In this document: positions 11,265 through 33,991 of the stretch, in pieces
How positions within the stretch are numbered: the stretch's first letter is position 1
Layout of the letters: each line of letters opens with the position of its first letter
Assembly: GCA_037974335.1 (NCBI GenBank)
Contig: CM075737.1
Span: 4,625,584-4,689,583 of the forward strand
Reading direction: 5' to 3'
DNA: 64,000 bases
Origin: Prionace glauca
Taxonomy: Eukaryota; Chordata; Chondrichthyes; Carcharhiniformes; Carcharhinidae
Translations under genes and position numbers: made by a program
Notes under the pieces: model-generated
The model's input: only the letters and a program-made list of their open reading frames with translations
The model's database searches: none
Told to the model about the DNA's origin: nothing

Positions 11265-11600
11265 CCCCGGAATACTACCCGGTTTCCCAAAAGATTCCAC
11301 AGTGCTTCACATGTAATCAGTTATTATGTACGCAAACACAGCAGTCAGTCTGTGAACAAGATCCCTCAAACAGTGAATGAAAAATAACCAGAAATACTTG
11401 TTTTCAGCAATGGTGATTCAAAAAGAAACTCTGAACCATAAAAGCTGGGAAAATATCTTGCTGATTGAAGCCAGCCATGGAGTTTTCTAACCAGGCAGAT
11501 CAGGTTTTTACTTCATCTCATTTAAAGCTCTGAAAATGTGGCACTCCCTCAACATTGCTCTGATGTTTCAGCTGAGATGGATGCACTAATTAATACTGTT
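11265..11600 (-). mobile_element. SINE2, antisense, decayed
   Basis: Antisense match to the SINE2 body (CAGTCTGTGAACAAGATCCC, GGCACTCCCTCAACATTGC). It lies between FBXW4 and DPCD. Confidence 0.55.
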
Positions 11601-11734
11601 TTCTTGGGGGAAAGAATCCAGCAGAATTCCTGCTTTTGCTTGTTGTCCGTTTGCTCCTTGTGAGCTAAGTTTGGTGGACACAGTCGCAGCTTCTTGGGTA
11701 AAGGTATCTGTATCCCTATACTGAACAAAACTCA

Positions 11735-11870
11735 CAACGGACACTCCCAGGACAGGTACAGCACGGGGTTAGATACAAAGTTCCCTCTACACTGTCCCCA
11801 TCAAACACTCCAAGGATAAGTACAGCATAGGATTAGATACAGAGTAAAGTTCCCACTAGTGAAACCTTAA
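11735..11870 (-). repeat. 70-bp dispersed satellite, antisense, two units
   Basis: Antisense copies of the TGTTTGATGGGGACAGTG unit (here ACACTGTCCCCATCAAACAC and GGACAGGTACAGCACGGGG). Further sense copies are at 24165, 25233, 61485 and 63129. Confidence 0.75.
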
Positions 11871-12272
11871 ATGAAATCCAGGTACCAAAGGTGAAAAAAA
11901 TACCTTAAACTTAAAAACATTGACCAATACTTTTATGAACAGCAGGGTGAGGTTACGGTATCCGGATCATGGACAACAAGCAGGGGCCCCAGATGTTATT
12001 TGTAATCAACAGCTGGAATTAGCAAGAAGGGAGATGTGTGAGTCAAACATTGAATAGCTGGATGTTGTATTGGAAAGACAAGAGGGTTGATTTTCTGGAA
12101 CGATGTGATGCATCAGGTGAATAAACCTTATGAGAGTGCTGTGCACAACAATGAGCAAAGATGTAATTTCATCAAGTTTTTAATACCCTTATGTCACTAT
12201 CGCTCCTCCATTGTGTTGTCAATGGGAGTTGAAACAGAAATTATAAACTCATTCAGATCAATTACATTATCA

Positions 12273-12556
12273 GGGACAGCACGGTGGCACAGTGGTTAGC
12301 ACTGCTGCCTCACAGTGCCAGGGACGTGGGTTCAATTCCCAGCTTGGGTCACTGTCTGTGTGGAGTTTGCACGTTTTCCCCATGTTTGCATGGGTTTCCT
12401 CCGAGTGCTCCAGTTTCCTCCGACATTCTGAAAGATGTGCCGGTTAGGTATATTGAACTGAACAGGTGCCAGAGTGAGGTGACTAGGGGACTTTCACAGT
12501 AACTTAACAGTGGTGTTAATGTAAGCCTTACTTGTGACTAATAAATAAACTTCTTA
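12273..12556 (+). mobile_element. HE1-like tRNA-derived SINE, near full length
   Basis: A tRNA-like head with A box (TGGCACAGTGGTTAGCAC) and B box (GGGTTCAATTCCC) is followed by the core (CTGTGTGGAGTTTGCACG, TTTCCTCCGAGTGCTCC) and tail (TTACTTGTGACTAATAAATA). I recall this architecture for the HE1 SINE of elasmobranchs. The name rests on recall, not on a search. Confidence 0.85.
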
Positions 12557-12714
12557 AAAATCTATAACAGCCTTGTGAAACTGAGGTAATCTTACAGTCA
12601 GAAGGAGCAATTGTAACATATCAAATGTTGAGGCAAATATTTGGTAAACACACAATCAGAAAATAGACTGTGACAGAGTGATATCATATATCTACTTTAG
12701 TAGGGTCATGGGTG

Positions 12715-12800
12715 GAGAGGGGACTTGATGTTAAAATGACAGCACGGGCTCGTTGGGCCGAAGAGCCTGTTTCCCGGGCTTCTTCTTTGATATATTCTTT
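12715..12800 (+). mobile_element. LINE family B 3' tail fragment
   Basis: Carries GGCTCGTTGGGCCGAAGAGC and CTGTTTCCCGGGCTTC, the family B end. Confidence 0.65.
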
Positions 12801-13260
12801 CATATATTACAGGATGTACCTCCTAAATCCAAATCTTCACTTTGTAGCTATGTTGGGATTGGTGAATGTTGAGTGAAAGAAATTATGTGACCTGGTGTTG
12901 ATTGCCAGGATGATGAACAGCCGTCCTTTTCCTGTACTAGAAGCATTGGCCCATGTGGGGTACAGTGCTTTAATCAAGTCCTTTCAGAGTGTTAGTCTCA
13001 GTATTCTCATTGCCCTGATCCTCAGCACTAGAAACAAATCATTTAGGAAAAACGTGACTAATTTCTTGGATAAAGGAGGTGGGGCATTGAATGGTGAGAA
13101 AAGTGGATATTCAAGGGGAAAGATTTGTTCAATTCATTTTCTCCCCAAAGTGTTTGAAATCAGTAGATTGACTGGAACAAAGGACTTCTGTGCTATTGAG
13201 ACTGGCCAAGCAGTCTGAGGTCAAGAAATCACACAATGCACATTTAGTTAAAAAAAACTG
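12801..13260. other. Unassigned spacer downstream of FBXW4 and DPCD
   Basis: No repeat or exon recognised. It may include 3' UTR or termination sequence of the two converging genes. Confidence 0.4.
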
Positions 13261-13263
13261 TAA

Positions 13264-13269
13264 TTTATT
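13264..13269 (-). terminator. DPCD: DPCD polyadenylation signal AATAAA
   Basis: TTTATT on the plus strand reads AATAAA on the DPCD strand, about 265 bp past the stop codon. It is the first canonical signal in that direction. Confidence 0.6.
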
Positions 13270-13531
13270 GATGTTCTGCAATTTACAACGTGACTGAGAA
13301 ATTTCTAACCCTCCAAAATAACACAATTCCATCAAGCTTGCAATTTAATTTAAACCCCTATCCATGGCCATCAAGTTGTAAAGATCTGGGCCACGAGGTT
13401 CATACTTAGCTGCACAGATGCTAAACACAATTAAAACAGCACTTCTTACCCCGACCCAACCCTCAAAGTAGGATTCTGCACTCTAATAGCTTTAGACAGA
13501 TCAGTGTGATTTAAATGGTGAGTGTTCAGTT

Positions 13532-27970
<14,439 letters not shown>

Positions 27971-28216
27971 CTTGCGACAACTGCCCGGTCTCCCTGGCAA
28001 CCGCGGCCCCGCCCATCGGCCCTGTGACCCCGCGGCCTCAGTCACGTGGCTGCACTGATTTAGTCAAGAGTTTTAACGGAAACCGAATTCCTGCCTTTCA
28101 TTATAAACATTACAAACATAGTGAACATTGTAAATATTATTATAAAATTATCATTGGTTTTATTCAGTGACTGTCCGAATGAGCCGGAAGTGCTGTATGT
28201 GTTTCCGGTGCGGTGG
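27971..28216. promoter_or_regulatory. Divergent DPCD/POLL promoter region
   Basis: GC-rich interval between the DPCD start codon and a candidate POLL non-coding first exon that would end at 28216 (GGTGG|GTAAGT). It contains an X-box match (27988-28001), an E-box CACGTG (28043-28048), a CCGGAAGTG ETS motif (28184-28192) and an opposed TTTCCGG (28202-28208). Head-to-head DPCD and POLL are also the human arrangement. The POLL exon is an inference; its transcription start is not visible. Confidence 0.7.
27988..28001. promoter_or_regulatory. X-box (RFX site) GTCTCCCTGGCAAC
   Basis: Fits the X-box consensus RYYNYY-N(1-3)-RRNRAC in both orientations (GTCTCC-CT-GGCAAC). It lies 17 bp upstream of the DPCD ATG. 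RFX factors drive many ciliary genes through such sites close to the start. Confidence 0.65.
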
Positions 28217-28239
28217 GTAAGTGGTCAGGTATTTATGCC

Positions 28240-28478
28240 CAGCAGGAGGCCATTCAGCCCGTCCCTCCTGTGAGGGGTAAGGTCGCAGTGTCCACGGACA
28301 GTAGGCTATTGTCCCCGAAGAGGGGCAGGAGTGACCGGTGGTGTTTTAACCCGAGGGTTCCCCAGCTCTCAGGCCGGGGGCGGAATCGCGGCCTTCCGCC
28401 GGGGCGGGATTTGAACCCGCGCTGCTGGAGTCGCTCCACATCACTGACCAGCCAGCCAGCCGAGTTAAACTGACAGCA
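28240..28478 (-). mobile_element. tRNA-like SINE, antisense
   Basis: On the minus strand a B-box-like GGGTTCAAATCCCG follows an A-box-like GGCTGGTCAGTG by about 40 bp, as in tRNA-derived SINEs. It is unlike the HE1-like family and its name is unknown. Confidence 0.5.
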
Positions 28479-28529
28479 GCCCCCTATACTGGCTGTCCCA
28501 ATGAACCCTCACCACCACTAAAGCTTTTT

Positions 28530-28590
28530 AATATTTATTTATTAGTGTCACGTTAACACTGCAATGAAGTTGCTGTGAAAATCCCATTAG
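28530..28590 (-). mobile_element. HE1-like SINE 3' end, antisense
   Basis: TTTATTTATTAGTGTCACG and GTTGCTGTGAAAATCCC only. Confidence 0.7.
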
Positions 28591-28599
28591 CAATCTGTC

Positions 28600-28875
28600 A
28601 GGCAGCCAATTCCCAACCCCACTCTTTGGGAAAGATTTTCCTCATGTAACTTATCACTTGTTTTAAACCTCTGTCCTCTGGCTCTCTATCCTTCCACAGG
28701 ATCTCCCTTCTCCTCTGGCTGGACCCCTCCTGGTTTTTGAACCCTTTCACCAGATCTCCTCTCCGCCTTCTCTTTTTTTCTGAAGAAAACATTCCTAATG
28801 TCTGTCAATTATCTAAGTAACTAAAGTTCCTCATTCCTTGAACAATTTTCATGAATCTTTCCTCTTTTCATAGAT
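28600..28875 (-). mobile_element. Antisense LINE fragment
   Basis: Antisense LINE RT C-terminal text (GGAAAGATTTTCCTCATGTA, CACCAGATCTCCTCTCC). Decayed. Confidence 0.5.
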
Positions 28876-28885
28876 TAATTAGAGG

Positions 28886-30627
28886 ATTCTCTTTTTTGTT
28901 TCTGTCTTCACGGAGGAGGACGTGAATAATTTGCCGGGTGTTAGCGATGGAAAGGTGGTAGGACTGGAGGGCCTTAATGACATTGCTGTTACTAGAGAGG
29001 CGGTGCTCGACAGACTGGAGGGGCTGATTGTGGACAAATCCCATGACCGGATGGAATGCATCCGAGGGTTCTGAAAGAAATGGCGGAGGTGATAGTGGAT
29101 GCCTTGGTGGTTATTTTCCAGACGTCGCTGGATTCCGGGGAAGTGCCTGATGATTGGAAAACGGCTAATGTTACGCCGTTGTTTAAGAAGGGTGCCAGGC
29201 AAAAGGCGGGGAATTATAGGCCGGTTAGTTTAACGTCTGTGGTAGGTAAAATGTTAGAATCTGTCATTAAGGAGGAAATTGCGAGGCATCTTGAAGGGAG
29301 TTGCTTGATAGTGCAGATGCAGCACGGTTTCATTAAAGGGAAGTCGTGTCTGACAAATTTACTGGAGTTCTGAGGATGTGTCTAGGGCGGTAGATAGAGG
29401 AGAGCCGGTGGATGTGGTGTTTCTAGATTTTCAGAAGTCGTTTGACAAAGTACCTCACAAGAGGTTATTGCAGAAGGTTGAGGGACATGGAGTTGGGGGT
29501 AGGGTGGTAGGGGGTTGGGTGCTAGGGTGGATAGAGGATTGGTTGTCAAATAGGAGGCAGAGAGTGGGGGTCAATGGGTGCTATTCGGATTGGCGGTTGG
29601 TGACTAATGGGGTGCCCCAGGGGTTGGTGCTGGGGCCTCAGCTTTTTACCATTTATATAGATGATCTGGAGGAGGGAACCGAGTGTAGGGTGTCGAAATT
29701 TGCTGATGACACCAAGATTGGGGGAACGGCAAATTGTGCAGAGGGTGTGGAGAGTCTGCAGAAGGATCTAGATAGGCTGGGCGAATGGGCCAGGAAATGG
29801 CAAATGGAATTTAATGTTGGCAAGTGTGAGGTGGTCCACTTTGGTAGGAAGAATGGTAGGAAGGACTATTACTTACGGGGTGAAAAACTGCAGCAGGCGA
29901 CGGTGCAGAGGCACCTCGGGGTCCTTGTGCATGAGTCGCAAAAGCCCAGCTTGCAGGTGGTCAGGAAGGCAAATGGGATGCTGGCCTTCATAGCGAGGGG
30001 GATTGAATATAAAAGTAGGGAGGTCTTGCTGCAGCTGTATAGGGCATTGGTGAGGCCGCAGCTGGAGTACTGTGTGCAGTTTTGGGCGCCGCACCTGCGC
30101 AAAGATATTTTGGCCTTGGAGGGAGTGCAGAAGAGGTTTACTCGGCTGATACCGGAGTTGAGGGGGTTCAGCTATGAGGAGAGGCTGAATAAACTGGGCT
30201 TGTACTCGTTAGAGTTTAGAAGAATGAGGGGAGATCTCATTGAGACATATAAGATGATGAATGGGCGGATAGGATAGAGGTGGAGAGACTCTTCCCGCTC
30301 AAAAAAGACAGTAGGACTAGGGGGCACAGCCTCAAGATAAAAGGGGGGCGGTTTAGAACGGAGTTGAGGAGGAACTTCTTCACTCAAAGGGTGGTGAATC
30401 TCTGGAATTCTCTGCCCATTGAAGTGGTGGAGGCTGCCTCGCTAAATATTTTTAAGACGCGGGTTGATGGGTTTTTGATAAGAGAGGAGATTAAGGGTTA
30501 TGGGGAGAAAGCGGGAAAGAGAAACTGAGCAGTGACAGATCAGCCATGATCTTATTGAATGGCGGGGCAGGCTCGAAGGGCTAGATGGCCTACTCCTGCT
30601 CCTATTTCTTATGTTCTTATGTTCTTC
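28886..30627 (+). mobile_element. CR1-like LINE family A, longest copy
   Basis: Begins before the RT domain (FTEEDVNNLPGVSDG) and covers all RT blocks: [60 protein letters not shown] and [12 protein letters not shown], to the tail TTCTTATGTTCTTATGTTCTT. Frame breaks near 29050, 29373 and 30268 separate four long frames. This is the best template for the RT of family A in the window. It lies in POLL intron 1. Confidence 0.9.
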
Positions 30628-30959
30628 AATAGGATTTGAGTGGGATGTGGGGTCCTGATTGGCTGCTTCTCAATGGGGCTTGACCTGTTAATAGAAGATC
30701 ATTTGTGCGTGTAAAAGTGTTTTTTCACATTAAGCACAATTTAATTGTGTTTGTTCCTGGCACCTAACAATAAGAATAAATATTCTGCAAGACAGGTTTG
30801 GGCCGTTCCCCCTCTTTTTGGGGAGCAGCCCCCTTTTTCTTTGAACGTAATTTAAGTTTGTTTACTTGGTTCGACCCGCAAGAACAAGATTATGTGTAGT
30901 ATTGACATGCTGCACTTGGTTGAAGTCATTAGGTTACATTTCAGCTTCATTTGAAGCAA
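30628..30959. other. Unassigned spacer
   Basis: Nothing recognised, apart from a short hairpin-like CCCCCTCTTTTTGGGGAGCA near 30808. Confidence 0.35.
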
Positions 30960-31190
30960 TTTTTTGAAGTGGCATCTTGGCCTTTTGGCTAAGATGCAAA
31001 TTAGATCAAGCCTTGGAGGAGGAGCTATACCTCGTTCAATCAGCTTGGATCATGTAGCTCAAGCCCAACACAGGAGGTGAGAGCCCTGTCTTGTCAGCTT
31101 GGGTTGGGAACGTCCCAACTTGTTGGGACTCTGAATTGGCTTTTATTTGACTTGATTAGATTGGAATAAAGTTTAAAAATAAAAAAAATT
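30960..31190 (+). ncRNA. U2 snRNA-like retroposon
   Basis: GGCATCTTGGCCTTTTGGCT followed by AAGATGCAAATTAGATCAAG resembles the conserved 5' hairpin of U2 snRNA (human begins ATCGCTTCTCGGCC, then TTTTGGCTAAGATCAAG). The hairpin at 30972-30997 is closed by GCATCTT/AAGATGC. The rest of U2 (branch-site and Sm regions) is not recognisable. The block ends in AATAAAGTTTAAAAATAAAA, an A-rich tail. It looks like a retroposed or SINE-like U2 derivative, not a working gene. Confidence 0.5.
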
Positions 31191-31424
31191 TGCTTTTTCC
31201 ATCCCCTAGCTCTGCATAGAAGTTCATTAACAGTCTGATGAAAATCAGATAACTACATAGAAGAATGATTAAAACTGTGTTTATAAATTCTTAAAATAAA
31301 AATAAAGTGTGGGAAATACCCACTGAATCATAGTTGACACCTAAAGTGATTAAATATATGAAAATGTTTCAACAAAGTTAAATCCAATTGCTGACGAGCC
31401 TCAAGCCATGACCTGAAATGGGTC

Positions 31425-31562
31425 AGCTTTGACAAAGGGACATCTGGACTCGAAACATTAGCTTTTTTTCTCTCCTGGCAGATGCTGTCAGACCTGCTGA
31501 GATTTTCCAGCATTTTCTCTTGGTTTCAGATTCCAGCATCTGCAGTAATTTGCTTTTATCCA
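31425..31562 (+). mobile_element. Second Penelope-like family, terminal fragment
   Basis: TTTGACAAAGGGACATCTGG, ACTCGAAACATTAGC, then TGCTGAGATTTTCCAGCATT and TCCAGCATCTGCAGTAATTT. The same order occurs at 42005-42163. Confidence 0.7.
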
Positions 31563-31699
31563 GGGTACTAATGCTTCCGGTCTTATTCAGGAAGTTATGA
31601 GAAATGGATGTTATGGGGAGTGACAAAAGATATATTGGTATATTAGATTTTTTTTAGATTGGGGCTGAGTAGAGGTAATTTTATTCTGTCTCGAATCAT

Positions 31700-32061
31700 A
31701 CATCTGAACATGTTTGATGCTGACACTGGGCCTCAGATGAGGTTGGGGAGAGACCTGATAGAGGTCTACAAAATAATGAGACACGTAGACAGGGTGGATA
31801 GTCAGGCTTTTTCCCAGGTTAGAAGTGTCAGTTACAAAGGGGGCAGAGGTTCAAGGTGAGAGGGGGAAAATTTAAGGGAGACATGCAGGGGAAGTTTTTC
31901 ACACAGAATGGTGGGTGTCTGGAATGAGCTGCTAGAGGAGGTGATTGAAGCAGGCACGTTAGCAACATTTAAGAGGCATCTGGATGAGTGCATGAATAGG
32001 GAGAAAATAGAGGGATGTGGACCAAGTAAGGGCAGAAGATTTTTTTTTAGTTTAGTTAGGG
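31700..32061 (+). mobile_element. LINE 3' fragment, left part
   Basis: Encodes [20 protein letters not shown], then an RT C-terminal remnant, and is cut by the Penelope-derived nest. The tail continues at 32933-32998 (GGAGGGTTGAAGGACCTGTT, CTTTGTTCCTTTGTTCTT). Confidence 0.75.
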
Positions 32062-32073
32062 CATCATGATCAG

Positions 32074-32920
32074 GATGTAAGTATGCCGGCGTTGGACTGG
32101 CATAAACACAGTAAAAAGTCTGACAACACCAGGTTTTAATCCAACCGATTTATTTGATAGTAAATGCACAAGCTTTCGGGGTTAGTCCCTTCGTCAGGTG
32201 AATGGAGAGTTCTGGCCTCTGACAGAGCATATAAAGTCATGATGTGGGTATGCCGGCGTTGGACTGGCGTAAACACAGTAAATAGGTTGGACTAAAACCT
32301 GGTGTTGTCAGACTTTTTACAGAGCATATAAAGCACAGACTGTTTAGAGATTACTGATTAGAATGTGAATCCTTACACCTAACCTGCTGTTCAAGACCTG
32401 AAGTGGTTGACAATGTGTGTGGAAGGAGCACTGATCACAGGTTAAAGAGATGTGTATTGTCTCCAGACAGTACAGTAAGTGAGGTTTTGCAAACCCAGGC
32501 AAGTCACGAGGGTTACAGATAGTGCGACATGAGCCCAAGATCCCTGTTGAGACCGTCCTCATGTGTGCGGAACTTGGCTATCAGTCTCTGTTCAGTGACT
32601 GATGAACTATCTGTAACCCTCATGACTTGCCTGAGTTTGCAAAACCTCACTTACTGTACTGTCTGGAGACAATACACATCTCTTTAACCTGTGATCAGTG
32701 CTCCTTCCACACACATTGTCAACCACTTCAGGTCTTGAACAGCAGGTTAGGTGTAAGGATTCGCATTCTAATCAGTAATCTCTAAACAGTCTGTGCTTTA
32801 TATGCTCTGTCTGAGGCCAGAACTCTCCATTCACCTGACGAAGGGATTAACCCCGAAAGCTTGTGCGTTTACTATCAAATAAATCGGTTGGATTAAAACC
32901 TGGTGTTGTCAGACTTTTTA
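32074..32920. mobile_element. Penelope-derived inverted dimer with nested insertion
   Basis: About 847 bp between 12-bp target-site duplications CATCATGATCAG (32062-32073 and 32921-32932). The left arm (32074-32520) is an inverted copy of the right arm (32605-32920). The 80-bp centre matches the end of a Penelope-like endonuclease frame (antisense of TEQRLIAKFRTHEDGLN). Inside the left arm a 83-bp piece (32237-32319) of the same terminal repeat has its own 14-bp duplication CAGAGCATATAAAG (32223-32236, 32320-32333). Hammerhead-like cores lie at 32174-32197 (minus) and 32835-32858 (plus). Confidence 0.85.
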
Positions 32921-32932
32921 CATCATGATCAG

Positions 32933-32998
32933 CACAGGCTTGGAGGGTTGAAGGACCTGTTCCTGTGTGGTATTTTTCTTTGTTCCTTTGTTCTTAGG
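32933..32998 (+). mobile_element. LINE 3' tail, right part of the split copy
   Basis: Continues the element of 31700-32061 after the Penelope-derived nest; ends in a TTTGTTCC-type repeat. Confidence 0.7.
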
Positions 32999-33164
32999 GA
33001 AGTATTCTGTAGCCCAATATTAACATAATTCACCGTGAACACCAAAACCACACACAAAAGATTAACAGTCACTGCTCCCAGTAACCTGGTGAGTGAATCA
33101 GTCCAGGAGAAAGGGGGAAGATAGCCATGAATTTTGACTCCTGTCTTTGTGATTCCTGCTGAAA

Positions 33165-33420
33165 GGTGCATGGGTGCAATCATCAGATTAAAACACTCTA
33201 GCAATCCAGATTGTTTTAAAAAGTTGGCTCTGTATGCTTTTGAGAAATGTAGACATAAAGGAGGCCTGACCACGGTCTACAAAATAATAATAGGTTCCAT
33301 GTTACTTCAGTTAGTTAGGTTGCAGAGGGCCAAAGGTCAGTCTTGTAAGTTACCGTGAATAGAATGCTGTTACATGTTAAATGGTTCATTTCTCAGAATA
33401 AGAGGTTGCTGGCTCGTGAA
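33165..33420 (+). mobile_element. Weak LINE-like fragment
   Basis: CACGGTCTACAAAATAATAA resembles the LINE RT C-terminal (VYKII) region. Decayed beyond confident placement. Confidence 0.35.
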
Positions 33421-33689
33421 TTCCGATTTGTTCAGTACAATCAAATGTGACCCAGGGATCAAGTCATACAACAGGTGGATACCAACTAAAATAATCCTGC
33501 CAGTGTGTCTTCTGCGCTAGTTTTGATTGCTTTAGGAAATTGAGAATAGAATTTTCCAAATTTTCTTTTACTGGAATTCATCTTGCGTGTTAATACTATT
33601 TTAAACTGCCCCTGGTAGGTTGCATTATTCTGCCAAGTAGGAATAGTCTTAGTCATGAAGCATTATGAAGTTATACCAAACCAATAATC

Positions 33690-33840
33690 ATGGATTAGGC
33701 CTCAGCTGAAGTATTTTGTCCAATTCTGGAGACCACATTTTAGAATAGATGCAAAGAGATGAGAAAATGGAGATGATCATGGAGCATTTGAGTATTTGTA
33801 TGGTAATCTTAAAATCTCGATTGTTGGAACAGGTTGATTC
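33690..33840 (+). mobile_element. Weak LINE fragment just before the first POLL coding exon
   Basis: GGCCTCAGCTGAAGTATTTT then GTCCAATTCTGGAGACCACA is a decayed form of the R-P-x-L-E-Y-C-V-Q-F-W segment. Confidence 0.5.
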
Positions 33841-33872
33841 CCAGCTCAGTCAGACTGTGAGTCAGTCGTGCA

Positions 33873-33980
33873 ATGTATGGAGCCTCAGGGGATTGTAAAG
33901 GCATTTCGGAAAGTGAAACGAGTGCAGGATATCCCACCAGCAACCACCGAAGTGACTGTGAAGAAAGCAAAGCCGCATGA
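33873..33980 (+). promoter_or_regulatory. Overlapping upstream ATG/uORF at the POLL start
   Basis: The start region reads CAATGTATGG, so one ATG lies at 33873 and the POLL ATG at 33877, in another frame. The first has G at -3; the POLL ATG has T at -3 but G at +4. The upstream frame is 35 codons and ends at TGA 33978-33980, inside the POLL exon. It could reduce POLL translation by leaky scanning. Confidence 0.5.
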
Positions 33981-33991
33981 AGTCTGTAAAG
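33877..33991 (+). CDS. POLL: POLL coding exon 1 with start codon
   Basis: 38 codons and one base: [20 protein letters not shown] then a Lys-rich stretch. Matches the human M-x-P-x-G-I-x-K-A-F start. Basic residues here could form the nuclear localisation signal. Donor AAAG|GTAGAA. Confidence 0.93.

Noticed and set aside
28430-28470. tRNA gene on the minus strand
   Set aside because: A- and B-box-like motifs are present but no cloverleaf with paired acceptor arm can be drawn by eye; a SINE head fits better.
30972-30997. Working U2 snRNA gene
   Set aside because: Only the 5' hairpin is similar; branch-recognition and Sm-site sequence are not seen and an A-rich tail suggests retroposition.
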